Below, in pieces: positions 1 through 13,100 of a stretch of 64,000 nucleotides of DNA; within the stretch, counting starts at the first letter, position 1; each line of letters opens with the position of its first letter. Source of the DNA: Magnaporthiopsis rhizophila. Its lineage: Eukaryota > Ascomycota > Sordariomycetes > Magnaporthales > Magnaporthaceae. The notes beneath the pieces are model-generated. The model saw only the letters and a list, made by a program, of their open reading frames with translations, was not told where the DNA came from and did no database searches. The DNA lies in contig PYSS01000023.1 of the NCBI GenBank assembly GCA_003049465.1, positions 186,001 through 250,000 on the forward strand. The letters are read 5' to 3'. Position numbers and translations under genes: made by a program.

Positions 1-1623
1 AGTTGGGGCCGAAAGGGGTAAAAACAAAGGAAGAAGTGACGAGAGGAATTTATTACTCTTTTGGCTATAGCTATATACAGCTTTGTTGTAGTGAATATGA
101 AATGTCCTCGGATGCCGCGTCGATCGTTGTCCCCATCTTCCTTTTCATGGCTCGCCAATAAACAAACTAAACGGGCTAGTTTGCGAACTATATGAAGCAA
201 GCCACAGGTCTCCACCCTGTTCCAGTGTTCCAGGCCCGTCCCGGCCTCGGCTCCCTTTTTCTTTTTTTTTCCTCTTGAGTAATAAGATTATGCCGCGGTA
301 ATTAGTTGCCGACAAACAATGCCATGGAAAGATAGAAGGAAGGAAAGAATAAGAGACGAAAACAAAAAAATGCAAAGGGCCCGAGAACGGAAATAAGCAA
401 CAAAACGCATCAAAGGTTGGATGGGATAGGATAATGACGACGGGGCCAGCAGCACACAAAACCTAAGCCGGGGGGTCAAAGCAAATGTGTCCGTCTGTCT
501 TCCAACCAAAACGTCTTTCTTCCACTATCACTTTCACACTATGCAATAATAATAGTAATGATAATGATGATAATATGCAAGCACCATTCTTAATCCCGCA
601 AAGGCCCAACGTTCCGAAACAAAACAGAAAAAAGAAAGAATATGAACACGCGGACAGGTGACAAGAAAAAAAAAAAAAAAAAAAAGACATGGAGAAGAAA
701 AACCGACCATGGGTCATGCAGGGGAGCGATGCCAAGCTGCGTTTTTTGCTTCAAGCGGGGTGGGTGTTTTCCAAAAAGAAAAAAAGGGGTAAGGCACCTC
801 GCCATGATGNAAAAAAAAAAAGACATGGAGAAGAAAAACCGACCATGGGTCATGCAGGGGAGCGATGCCAAGCTGCGTTTTTTGCTTCAAGCGGGGTGGG
901 TGTTTTCCAAAAAGAAAAAAAGGGGTAAGGCACCTCGCCATGATGGAGCCCAGGTAAAAAAAAAAGTGCGCGGAGAAAAAAAAAAAGGAGACAAAGCCGC
1001 CCATTCTGTATCCAAGGTGAGACCGTTTTGGGGAGAAAGCAACAAAAACAGAGTAGGAAGAAGAAGGAAGAAAAAAAAAAAAAAAAGACAAAATTAGCAA
1101 AAAAGACAACAGGAAAAAAGAAATCAAAATCAAAATGTTGGGGTCAGGTGTGGTGGTGGCATCGCAAGCGGCTATCTCTCGCAGCCGAACCAAACAGTAC
1201 CTCGACCCCAAGTCTAGATACACCGTCGTGGTATTCGTCCAAGAAGGTGAGCGATGCAAGCCAATGCAAAAAAGAGATGTAAGCCCAAGAAAAAAAATGC
1301 AGTCGACCATGTGGGGTATTAGGGCGCCCAAAGAAAAAAGTTTGGGACTTGGTATCCAGAAAAATATCTTCGACGTTGTTGACCGGGCGGGCGGGCGTGG
1401 GCGAAACCGGCCCCAACCTGGAGGTGAATGCGCGCGCGCGCCAGATAGTTGTTATTAGTTGAGGGCGGAAAAAGATGTGGTCGTGCGCGAGTACCTCCTG
1501 GGACCACGCAGCCCGCGATCCCGCCCTCTCCATGAATCCCTCTTTTTTTTCGCCTGATCCACTAGGTAGGTTGTTATTATCGCCCGCCCTTCCGCTTTCA
1601 ACCCCTTACCTCCAACGATCCCG
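1..1623. other. Low-complexity intergenic DNA downstream of the chitin synthase activator
   Basis: No gene can be supported here. The stretch is dominated by purine-rich, lysine-codon-like A/G tracts (roughly 655-1130) and their pyrimidine complements, which generate long open frames of low-complexity peptide without domain character. It contains an assembly gap of one N at 810 flanked by an exact duplication, described separately. The right end should contain the 3' untranslated region of the minus-strand gene ending at 1624. Confidence 0.6.
686..945. repeat. Exact 124-bp direct duplication around a one-base gap
   Basis: Bases 686-809 and 822-945 are identical by eye (124 bp each), separated by one N at 810 and a run of 11 A. 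Each copy starts after a poly-A tract and ends in the same CCATGATG. The single N exactly at the end of copy one suggests two contig ends carrying the same sequence were joined without being overlapped, so this is more likely an assembly artefact than a biological tandem repeat. Confidence 0.85.
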
Positions 1624-4204
1624 TCACATGATGACGCAGCTTTCGTCCTTCTCGCCCTGGCTTTTCTTAATCTTGCCGTTGCGAGGTGCTGCAACATCCA
1701 TCGGGGTCCCGCCGCTGACGGCCGCACGGATGGCCGCGAGCCTCAGCTTGGCACGTTCGTCCCCGGCGTCGGCCGCCTTGACGTACCAGACGTTGGCCTC
1801 GAGGATGTCACGCCTGCAGCCAATACCCATCTCGGTGAAGTATCCAACTGCGTACTGCGCCTTGACATTGCCTGTGTTGCCCCAGTCACATGTCAGTTCC
1901 CTACCTAGTCTGTGTGCGCCGGTCGTGTGACCCTATGACGCAAGGGAGGAGGGAGGGGTTTTTCTTACCAAGATCAGCCGCACGGTGCGCCCACTCATAG
2001 GCCTCCTCCTCGTCCTTCTCCAGGATTGGTTCGGCACCGACCATGTACCAGGCACAAAGGCCCATCATGGCGCCGGCGTGTCCCCGCTCGGCGGCCCCCG
2101 TGTAAAAGTGCACGCTCAGGGCCGGGTCGCGCGGGCAGTTGAGGCGGCCGTGCTCGTACGCATCGCCCATGCGGAAGCTGGCCTCTGGGTGGCCCAGGTC
2201 GGCCGCCTGCGTGAACAGCTCGGCCGCGTAGCTCTCGTCCAGGAAGATATCGTCGCCGTAGCCCGTCTCGTACAGGCAGCCCAGGTGGTAGGGCGCCGCG
2301 TTGTAGATGGTGTCGGCGGCTTCGGTCGCCAGCTTGAGCCACTTGATGCCCTCGCGGTACCGCCGCTCGCCCAGGTCGCCGGACAGACACGCCTTGCCCA
2401 GCCGGTTCATGGCTCCCGGGTGGCGCTTGGACGCCGCGGTTCGCAAGAACTGCACCGCCTTTGCCGGGTCCTTGCGGCAGCCCCAGCCGAACTCGTAGCA
2501 GAGCCCGGTCCGGTACCCGGACTCGGCATGGCCGTGCTTGGCCGCCAGCACAAAGAGCGGGAATGCCGCGTTGTAATCCTCCTTGCCCTTGCTAAACAAG
2601 CCCGATGCGTATCCGTCGGCCAGGTAGTACTGCGCAAACGGGTACCCCGAGCTAGCCAGCTTCTGCAAAATGCTCTTGGCCTCGCGCACGAGCTCGTGCG
2701 GTGACGCCGTTGGGGGTTCCAGGTACGACGCGGGACTGGCGGTGCTGTCCTGCCTGGTCTTGGGGCTCCCTCTCCTCTTGGTCGCTGGTGAGGACCCGGG
2801 GTCCTGGGCCGGATCAAAGCCCAGCTCCTGTGCCGTCGAGATGAGGAAGACGGCAAACGAGTACTGGATGGAAGGGTCGTTCGTCTTCTTCACGTTTTGC
2901 CTGTACATCTCGAGCGTCTTCTGGGTGCTGAGGAGCGACGCGTTGGTGCCGACGGCGGTGCGGAGCTGCGAGTTGTCGAGCGGGATGGGCGCCGGCGCGG
3001 GCTGCGGATACGGCACGTTGAGCATGTCCGAGTATGTCGAGTAACGCACGTCGGGCGACCTGCGCGACTGTGCCGACGGCGCCCTCATGTGCCCGCCGCC
3101 CGTCATGGGCGACCGGCCACGGTCTGAATAGACCGAGTACACCGACTGCGGCCGTGGCATCGAGCTGCGACGCATGAATTGGTTCGGGGTCAGGTGGCGG
3201 TTTATGGAGTTGCCGGCGTTCTCGAGTAGGTCTGGCGTCGAGGCGCCCCTCTGGTCGGGCTCCTGGGCCGCCGCCGGGATGGTGGGAGGGCGCGGCAGGA
3301 ACTGCTGGTGGTGGTACTGCAGCTGGGGGACCGACTCTGGCCGAACGGGCGGCTCAATGATGGAACCCTCGGGCGAGGGATCGGCCGAGAGGTCCAGAGT
3401 TTCCAGGTGGTCGGCGACGGCACCCGAGGCGGAGCTGGCAGTTGTTACGGCGGAAGAAGATGTCGTCGAGGCCAGCTGTTGGGTCTGCGTGGTGCTCACC
3501 GTCGACGCGGTTTCGCGACTGTCTCTGTTTCGATCGCGAGGACTTAAGTCGTCTCTGTCTTCTGGGGCCTTGCCCTTTTGCATTCTCGACGACGGCGGAC
3601 GGCCATCGGCCTGTACAAATCTTGACGAGCTGCTGACGCTGCCGCCTGGGCTGACCAGAGCGTCAGATTTTGCTGCAGTCATGGCTGATGTCGTCACCGT
3701 TGTAGGCTGTGGCTCGGAGCCCGAAGGCACCGACCGCACGGCTTGTTCGTCCGCCATGCTGTGCTTCTGCTGATGCTGCAGATTATGGCCGTCTGGGTGT
3801 TGTTGCTGCTGTTGTTGTTGCTGCTGCGGCTGCTGCTGCTGCTTCTCCTCCAGAACTGGCGTATGGGGCGGCGGGGTGGGAGCATCCGGGGTTTTGGGCA
3901 GTTCGCGGTCGAGGCGCCTTGGGAGTGGTGGCAGGGCGTCGTCGTGACGCTCGATGGTCGCGTTGGAGGGCTGGGCCCAGTTGTCAGGCTTGATGTTCAC
4001 ACGGACAGGCGACCGGGGAGGGTGTCGCAGGCGAGGCGAGTCGATAGACAGCGGGACGTTCGGCAGCGGCTCGACAGCACCGTCATCCCAGTTAAATCTC
4101 TGCTGGGGAATTTGCGGCAGGTCGCGTAGAGGCAGCGGTTTCCTGCGAGTCGGGCTGGACGAGGGAGAGGCCGAGGGCGGCGGAGACCTTGTAACAGCCG
4201 CCAT
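1624..4204 (-). CDS. Chitin synthase activator, Skt5/Chs4-like Sel1-repeat protein with CaaX box
   Basis: Two exons, 4204-1969 and 1871-1624, give about 827 residues. The intron (1968-1872) has a GTAAGA donor and ACACAG acceptor and splits a Sel1 repeat. Splicing restores the repeat (DLG-NVKAQYAVGYF) and leads to a C-terminal CVIM, a farnesylation-type CaaX motif. The N-terminal half is Pro/Ser/Gln-rich and probably disordered, with a polyglutamine tract near residues 118-135. Sel1-like repeats run from about residue 450 to 800. In yeast, Skt5/Chs4 binds and activates chitin synthase III at the bud neck, and prenylation aids membrane association; those facts are family knowledge. Here a class IV chitin synthase lies divergently about 5.9 kb away. 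The start ATG follows many other-frame stops and opens a clean proline-rich N terminus. Other chitin synthase regulator paralogues of the same family cannot be excluded. Confidence 0.9.
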
Positions 4205-7200
4205 GGCGCTTCTGCCGCGTGTCTCGTCGGTCGGTCGGCCTGTACTGTGGCTGCGAGTGGATTCGCTCAGCTGGGCCGATGGCGCGACTGCTTCTCAATT
4301 GCGGTGTCTGCGACGCTCAGCCGTGGTGTGTCCCTGGTCGGGCAATGCTGGCTGACTCTGAGTGTCAAAGAAAGCCACCCAGTCCCAGCCTAGCGTGCGT
4401 TGGGTGGAGTCTGCCAGAGCGTGCGGACCTGGGGGGACCTGGGATGTCCTAAGGGACCTGAGGGGATTTTGAGCGGTATTGATGCAGCGCTATAGGACCC
4501 TGCACCTGTCCAGTGGCCGCTGCCCAAGTCAGGGCACAACTTTTCTCGCAGTTTTCCCCCTGCCGCCTGCTCTGCGCACGGCGGGGCGTGGGTCGAAGCG
4601 ATGTCAACGAGCTGAAAAGCCGATGCCTGCTATAGGGCCCGCACCACTGCTGTCATCTCGCACTGGCACTGTGTTTCTAGTCTTGCGCTGACCACCTCTA
4701 CTCTGCCTAGGTTTCTTCTTTCGCCGCTGTCTTTGTCGATGCACAGAGAGCGTTGTGCGAGACGGTCTCCAGCCAAAGCGCCGTTGAAGAGACTGCAAGG
4801 GGCTAGCGCCGACGTGGGTTTCACGCCAGGGAAGGGGTGGTGGAGAGGGGTTATGAATTGCGAAGAATAAAGGATTGACGGGGCCAAATTTGTTTTTGCC
4901 AGGCGCAGGCGGAAAAGGAAATAAATAAAAAAATCCAAGAAAAAAAAGGAGAAAAAAAAAAGAAAATAAGTTTCAAGCGAGTGAGTTTTTGTCGGCGGCG
5001 GAAAATTCCACGGTCGGTGCAAAGCCAGAGCGAGACACAGAAAACCGGAGAAGGATTGCCGGCTCTGGGATTGCCATTGCGACGTTTTGTCCCCGTGCCT
5101 CCATCAGCATCCCTTTTTTTTTTTTCGTCTCTGCCTATCACCTCCATCACTTACGTACCTTTTCTGGCGCTCTGCGGCACACTTGGCCGAGAGCTCGGCG
5201 AGGGGACGGCTCAGCATGATACGAACTGATCGCGCAAGGGCAGGCACACATAGCAGCGACACCCCCGCCCGGAAAGGAACTAAGAACCCAACTATTTTTT
5301 TTTTCGTAATATCGTCTGGCATGCATCGTCTCCCCTAGCAGGGAGCAATAACGGGATGGGCGCACCAGCAAACGTCAAATAGTCGTCATGCCCCATTTAC
5401 TGCTGGACGCAGTTTAAAGCACCCTAAAGAATCCCAAGAACTTCAAGCCAGGCGGTCAGGAGTTCAGTGTAAGCACCAAGCAGCTCAGGGCAGGCTAGTC
5501 TTGATGGAGCCAGCACATGAGCAGAGGCTCGATCAAGGATGAGATGCACGCCCCCGGATTAGCCAATTTTCGTCGTGGCGAAAGCCCGGGCGACGCCACC
5601 CCGCCGCTTGACTGCCGCCTCCATTTCGCGCACAGCAGACAGCAGGTGCTGTAGATGCGCTAGATTTAGCTAGGAGGGCCTAGAGCCGTCGATCAAATCT
5701 CTGTCCGCGAAACGGTGAACAAGCTGCCTCGAGTTAGACTTGCGTTCCACCGTGGCCGGGCAATATTTCGTCTCGTGGTTAGGACGCACATTCGGATGAT
5801 ATTCCTGTCCAACCGCCAGGCTGCATGCAGTCTGCAGATATTGGATCCCTGGATTTGGTCCCTGCAAATGCGCATCCGATCTCTCGCTCTCCCACCTCCC
5901 TGGTCCGATCCCGCAACATTCAATATTACCAAAGACCAACAGCCGCCCTCACTCAGCTTCAGCTGCTCGCCCTGCTGGCACCAACAATGCCAGCAAAAAG
6001 TCGTTCCTTCCCAGCCTCCCCCCACCACGGCCTCGGAGTTTCGGACTGGGACCAGTCCCGCTCAATGCCCGATCTGGGCTCCGCCCAGCCCTCGTAAAAA
6101 GCCCCACCGCTCAGCCTCGGCGCTGGGAATCTACCGTAAACACTTCACTCGTAATTCCTTCCATCCATTAGTATTTGCTCTTCCAGCGTAATTCGTGGTA
6201 CCAAACTCCTCCCATGCCGAGGCGAACACGATGGTGGCCCAAAGTTGTATCCCTTTCGTGTCTCGGTCCACATCTTTTTTGGCCGCATGGGAGTCGAGGG
6301 AGCACCGAGATGATGCGGGATACCTGGGTAGGTGTCAGTTCCCGCGTGCGACTACGTCAGACTGCTTTTCTTCCTCTGAGAGTTTGGTTCCGCAAGTGGA
6401 ATCAATCACAACGTCGCACGCAAGGGAACTATGGATGGCCCGTGACACATTTGCAGGTGGATGTTTTGCCAAAAGAAGCAGCACCGAGCACGCCCATCCA
6501 GCGGGTGGGTTCCATTCCTGAACCTGGAGCCTGGAGGGCGGGCGTTGCCCGGAAATGCAACCCTGGAGATATCTCGACCCCACAGGAGCCCATCGAGAAA
6601 ACCACCCAGAACCCGGCTACAGTGACATTGCCGGCACATCCCCGCCCACATCGCACTTACCGCTCCAGCCCCTCTCTCGCCATCTCTGCTACTCGTGTCC
6701 TTCTGTCAGGTAGGATGGTAGGGGAGGGGCGTTCTCCCCTCACCGTCTGCCACCCACGTCCGAGGACACATCTCCACCGAAGACGGGCAGAAAGGCTCTG
6801 GCGAGCACGAAAAGAGACGGACCAACGCTTGGCGTGGGTGCGGGCTTTTTTGTCCAGTGAGCGAGTAAGACGTTTTTCAGCCGCATTCCATATTCCCAGC
6901 CCATCAACCCATCGGACGGGCGAGCGAGAAGGATTGTCCGCGGATCTGATTCCTCTCACGCTTTCTTTGGTACATGGCGCGCATATCAGTACTGGCCGTC
7001 CGTCCGTCCGTCTGGTGTTTGCCCTGATGTGGGATCTCCATCGGATCCGAGTCTCCGGCGGCCGGATGTACCTCCCCTCTGATTCACATCAAGACAGGCA
7101 CCGGGCGGCTTTACCAGGCGGCATCCCAGCCTGGCACACATCCGTTATGAACACAGTTGACTCGCAGGCGCATCTCCCTTGTGGTAGGGCTCGGCGCTAG

Positions 7201-10145
7201 TGCAGGCTATCAACTAACTAGTGATGCAGGCTGGCAAACATTGGACGACCAGGGATAGATGGGCTTGTAGCCAGAAGAAGTCAAGATCGCTAACAGGCGG
7301 CATCGAAGCGGAAGAGTCCAGGGATAGGGATGTGTTTCGTCTCGACTTGATCGTTGCTGTGGACTCGGAAAAAGCCGATTCAAGCTTAAAAGCAAGGACA
7401 GATGGTAACGTCGTATTGTTTGCCCTGTTAGGAGTGATTTGCCCTCGTCGGCAGCACATCCGCAAGATGCCAGTATAACAAGTCCCGCATCTTGCGATAT
7501 GTGCGTAGGGAAAAGGGTCGAGAATCCCGCGACAGGGAATGCGGGCAGATTGCTCAGTCGGCAGTGGAAATAGGGGTCTTTTGCTTTCTCCATCTCGTAT
7601 TTATTTATAACCCGCGTGTCCCCTGCCAACAAATCTCCATCGATTTTGAACCGCTAATCCCAAAGCGGCGATCCTCGTTATTGCAAGACGGCGTAAAGCA
7701 TGCCAACGACGAAAATAGGTTCCGGCCGTTTGGGTACCGACCAGGTACCAATCTTTGTAGCCATTCCGGGTTGTCTGCATAGCAACGGACTCGGTTGTCG
7801 TCGATGACACCACCAATAAGTAGCGGTGATTAATATGCTAGGTTTCCGCTGTCTGTTAAACGTCTTCGGAAGCCATCGCGCCCACCTGGGCTGGTAGATA
7901 GAGGGAGTTGAGAGGCCCGGCGGGATACCCATGCATGTGTGGCGTCGTCAATCAACCGCACATCATAAATCAACACCCCGTGCGTGTAGCAAAATTACGA
8001 CTTTGCCTATACTCGAAACTTGTGATCGACAAGCCAGGTCCAGGGGTTGCTGCACAGAAGACGTGAGAAGAACTTGGGGATATCCGACATTCATGCAATA
8101 ACGTCATCGTCTGGAGTAAACGCATGGGCCTTGTCCCCGTCCAGGTCATCGTCTCCCTTGTTCTTCAACCCTCCGAAGCACGATCCCGCCCGTCCACCGG
8201 TCTGACGGGACGGGGGTCCAGGGGTGAACTCGGGGCAGCTGGCTGAGTGTGGACGCGGAGATCCAATGGCACAATGCCGCGGGTCGCCGGGGTTATTATT
8301 TAGCCCTCTGAGTACATGAAACCTCTGGCCGGCACCGGCGCCGGTATTTTGTGCGTCCAGACATAATAGTATGATAGCAGCGCCAACGAAAAGAGATGGA
8401 ACACTCCGCATCAGCCTGCGTTGCCACGGCAAAAGAACAGCGGCAGACACCTGTTGTCTCATGCAATGAAACCCAGGTCGCCAAGCCGTCGTGCTAGCCG
8501 TGACAATCCGTTGATGCGGCCAGCCGGAACGGAGCAGCAAAGACAGACGCAGGGAGAAGACAAACGGAAACCCGAGCACGCAACCACGAATAGAATGAAA
8601 GGCAAGGGGTCGGGGCTGAAGGATGGTTGATGTCAGCCGTCAGCGAAGCCAACACGAGCAGAGTGAACCGAGGCCCTTGAGCACACACAGTGTGGAATTG
8701 AGAAGCGGGAAAAGGGGTCGCTCGACACGCATCTATTTCGTGTATCCATTGGCGTAGGCTCTTGGCCCATCCATGGTAGGTGGTTGTCCATCCCATTCAC
8801 TGATGGAGCGATCGAGCTTGTAGGTACCACAGAAAGGCGCCTGCTACCAGGGCGACATGAGCATGACTTCTCCCGCTTGTTTTGTTATGCCGGTTTGGTC
8901 CATCCATCATACACGCCAAAATCATTTCCAGGTTCTAGATGTGTGACGGCGGGGAGGCGCTTGCAGAATTACCCACCACTGTGCCACCACACCGTTGATT
9001 TGGTGTGTGTCGCCGTGCGAGATCAGCCTTGTCTTGGAGAGGGATGTGGCAGAGCAGAAAAGAGAGAGAGATAGAAAAAAAAAAAAGAAAGGAAAAAAAA
9101 AGGAGGCGACCAATCAGGGATCCATAGGCGAAGTCCAGAGCTCGAAAGGCCAGAACTTGTCCCTCTCAACCACCACTTCCTTTGGCTCTTGCTCGCCTCA
9201 GCAAGGGTTTTCTAGTGTTCCAATCCCGACCCTTTGCGGTGCGGTGTCACTCGTTTCTGTCAGCGCTGAGTGAAGTTCGATTGCTCGGCACGACATCCCG
9301 CCTACCTCGCATCGTTGCCCGGGCAGTACGTTTTAGCTCGTTTCACTCTTTTGCCAGTCGCCGTGCCTCTTTCCTGCCGCCTTTCACTCAATTTTTCTGT
9401 CGAGCTTTGCCCTTCTGCATCATACACATCTTCGTCCTTGTATTTTGGGCATTTTCTACGATACCACGACACGACTCGACGACTCTCTCACTCTGGCATA
9501 CCTTGATTGGTGCGTGCTAGCGAGAACCCGCTCGGCGTAATAAGCCAGCCTTCCAACATCTCAGCTCGACTGTCCAACTTTTTGCAGCCCTCGACTTGGT
9601 TGCCCTCGAAACGCCTCACCAAATCGACCAGGATCTTCGTTCGGTACGGCACCGACAAATCGATCTCGTAGTCCCCATTTGCCTTGGACTTTCGCGTTGG
9701 GTTGGCCATTTAGACTTTGGCCAACCGTGCGGCCCCTGCTTGTGTACATTTGAACAAACGACACCGCCTGGCGAATTTCCACAGAGCTCTAGCTGCGGAA
9801 AAGGCCGACTGAATCGAGGCTGTTATTATTGAGCTCGCCGCCCTCAGTTGTGGCGGTGGACCGAGGGTCAACGCGAAAAGAGGAGGGGCCTTGCCTGCTG
9901 TTGTTTCCTTTCCTGTTTCCTTTCTCGTTTCTTTTCCTATTCCATTCCCCATTCCCTTTCCTATTTCCTTTTCGGAGGAATAAAAATTGTGGCTGAGGTC
10001 ACTTTTCCTTTCGTGTATTGCTTTTTTTCTGGTCTGCGTGCTCGGTCGCAATATCCCATTGGCCGCTTGCAGCCCGTCGCCCAAGAAACCCCCGCCTAAC
10101 CGCAGGGATCGCGGCAAATCCACAATAAATCCTGCTGAAGCCGCC
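4205..10145. other. 5.9-kb divergent intergenic region between activator and chitin synthase
   Basis: No gene is supportable. Both flanking genes are transcribed outward, so their promoters and 5' untranslated regions must lie here. Near the activator (about 4860-5140) and near the synthase (about 9060-9110 and 9890-9965) there are long A/G or C/T tracts like those in fungal promoters and leaders. Open frames such as 6175-7200 (+) and 8091-8579 (-) are Arg/Ser/Pro-rich, lack recognisable domains and look like chance frames. The size is large for a fungal promoter, so an unrecognised short or non-coding gene is possible. Confidence 0.55.
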
Positions 10146-13100
10146 ATGTCCAATCGAGAGTAAGTTCCCATCTCGCCTCCACCATCACCCGTCGTAATCA
10201 AAATCGCAACGAGGCAAGGAAAACGAGACGCGCTTGCCGTCGTCCTCAATCCGCCGCGCGCATCGTGAACGCCTCGGTCTTTGCCCGTGGTGCTCTCGTG
10301 GCTGCAAAGTGCGTTGCTTTTGCGGCGCTTTCCGTTCTTTTTTTCTTTTTTTTTTTAGTCTTGTTTTTTTTAGCCCCCCCGGCCGACCTTCGATCGTTGT
10401 TTACCTGGAAATTACCCCCTATAGGGTGCAGTTCCCTCCCATTGTATTGATTTGCACTCTGGTCGCTACCACCTACCTGGCCATTGCACAAGACACGCAT
10501 GGGATCGCGCCAACGAACTGATCGCTGACAGCCTCTTTCACCATCGCACAGGAACATGTCTCTCCCAGAAAGACCTGGAGGGGCTTCCTACGAGCAGAGA
10601 AATGCCTACCGGCAATCGACGTCGTCGAGGCGCCAGCGCCCTGCCGACATTGACTCTGCTGGCTATTCCTCTGTAAAAGGTGGAGCGCATCAACGTGGCA
10701 TCTCGGTCAATTCCTTCGCGGAGACGATAACATCGCCTAACTCGAACGTAGAGAGCGCACCTTTATCCCCGACCGGCCACCGAATCGAACATGGCGAGCC
10801 GCAGCCCTTCCGAAGGAAGCGGAGTCTGATCCGGCCCGAGAGGAACCGGATCGACAAGGACCACCCAAACTACCACTACCGGAAGCACGCCGCCAACATG
10901 GCCACTCTGCCCTCCTCCACCGGAAACGACCCCATCCTCGAGGACATCTCGGGATCCACGGACCGATCAGCTGGCACAGGCGAGGGCTCTGGTTCCGGCT
11001 CGGGCGTTCGCGAAGAAAACATTCCGGTGCCCAAGACTCGCGGATCCGGCCGCGACTCGGAACCCGAGAAGTCGGCTCGTGCCAGGCGACGCACTTCTGG
11101 GCGGAAGAGCAAGATTGTCAAGGAGGGTAAGCGTAAAGAGAAGATCCCCGAGCAGCTCCGCCCGCCCAGCGCCTGGAACGTCTATTGTGCCATCATCACA
11201 TTTTGGTGTCCCGACTTCATCATGAAGTGCTGCGGCATGCCAGCCAAGGCCCAGCGGAGAGCCTGGCGCGAAAAGATGGGTCTGATAAGCATCATCTTGT
11301 TTATCATGGCTGTTGTCGGTTTCCTCACTTTCGGCTTTAACCAGGCCGTATGCGGAGGCCTTGACGTCCGCCTCCACCAGAATGAGGTTGCGAACAGCTT
11401 CATGATCTTCCACGGAACCGCCTATAATCTCGATGGTTCCCACCACCCGGTAGCCGAGGGCATCCCTGCACGCGCCGACAGGACGGGCGCCAACGTGGTC
11501 TACGATCTGCCCGAGAAGAACGGCGGCAAGGACGGCAGCTTCCTCTTCCAGAACGTCAACGGCAAATGCAAAGGCCTCATCACCAAGGCCAGCGGATCGC
11601 AGATCCCTTCCCAGGGTGACAATCTTGGCTGGTACTTCCCCTGCCATGTCCGCAACCAGGATGGCTCGTCACTGCCGAACACTACGTATCCGTACTATTT
11701 CGGCTACGCTTGCCACACGACGCCGGAGTCGCGCAGGGTGTTTTATACAGATCTCAAGAGCAGCGCCGATGTCTACTTCACCTGGGACGACATCCGGAAC
11801 AAGAGCCGCAACTTGTTCGTCTACTCTGGCAATGTCCTGGACCTCGACCTTCTCTTCTGGCTCAACCCATCCGAAGTCAACATCCCCAAGCGCTTCGAGG
11901 AGCTGCGCGACAAGAACAGCGCCGCCAACAAGGCCATACGTGGCCGTGACGCTACTCGCATGTTCCAGGGTTCGAGCGACAAGCGGAACGCCGAGTGCTT
12001 TGAGGAGATCATCAAGGTCGGGACGGTGGACACTGATTCCGTCGGCTGCATCGCTGCCAAGGTGGTGCTCTACGTGTCGCTGGCGCTGATCCTGTCGGTC
12101 GTCCTCGCGCGGTTCGTCCTTGCCCTGGTCTTTCAGTGGTTTATCAGCAAGAACTACGCCGCAGTCAAGACGTCTCAGACCTCGGACGCTCGCAAGCGCA
12201 ACAGGCAAATCGAGGAGTGGACGGATGACATCTACCGTGCCCCTGCTCGGATGCCCGGTGACATCGGCAGCAGCGTCGCGGGAGCCAGCTCGTCGGATCA
12301 CACGAGCAAGCGCAGCTCCTTCCTGCCAACCACTTCCCGCTTCTCAACCGTGTATGGGGTCGAGCGCAACCCCCGCAACAAGGCCATGCCGACCACTATG
12401 GCTAGTCAGGCATCAGGCGGTAACCTTCACCCCAGCTCCTCGCTCTACCGGCAAGGTAACGACAGCCGTGCCAGCTTCCTCAAATCCGACCCCTACTCTT
12501 CTTCGAACAGCGCGCCAGTTGATGGGCCGGGTCCGGCCGGCTTCATACACGAAGCCGTCGTTCCTCAGCCTCCCTCGGACTGGATGCCATTTGGATACCC
12601 CCTGGCGCACACCATCTGCCTCGTGACGGCCTACTCAGAGGGCGAGCTCGGTATCCGCACCACACTCGACTCGATCGCCATGACGGACTACCCCAACAGC
12701 CACAAGGCCATCCTCGTTATCTGCGACGGAATCATCAAGGGCAAGGGCGAGACCATGTCGACTCCCGACATTGTGCTGGCGATGATGAAGGACCATGCCG
12801 TGCTCCCCGAGGACGTCCAGCCCTTCTCGTACGTGGCTGTGGCCAGCGGAGCCAAGAGGCACAACATGGCAAAGATCTACGCCGGCTTCTACGACTACGG
12901 AGTCGAGTCCCGCATCCCGGTCGACAAGCAGCAGCGCGTCCCCATGATGGTGGTCGTCAAGTGTGGAACGCCTGACGAGGAGGTCAAGTCGAAGCCGGGC
13001 AACCGCGGAAAGCGTGACAGTCAGATAATTTTGATGTCGTTCCTGCAGAAGGTCATGTTCGACGAGCGCATGACGGAGCTCGAGTACGAGATGTTCAACG

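Noticed and set aside
642..1331. Lys-rich and Phe-rich frames in both directions
   Set aside because: Translations of A/G-rich low-complexity DNA that cross a gap and a duplicated block.
6175..7200. 341-codon plus-strand open frame in the divergent spacer
   Set aside because: It begins at a non-ATG codon, is Arg/Ser/Pro-rich throughout with no domain pattern, and lies in DNA without coding-like third-position structure.
8091..8579. 162-codon minus-strand frame with a hydrophobic start
   Set aside because: The hydrophobic start could mimic a signal peptide, but the rest has no conserved pattern and no flanking exon signals.
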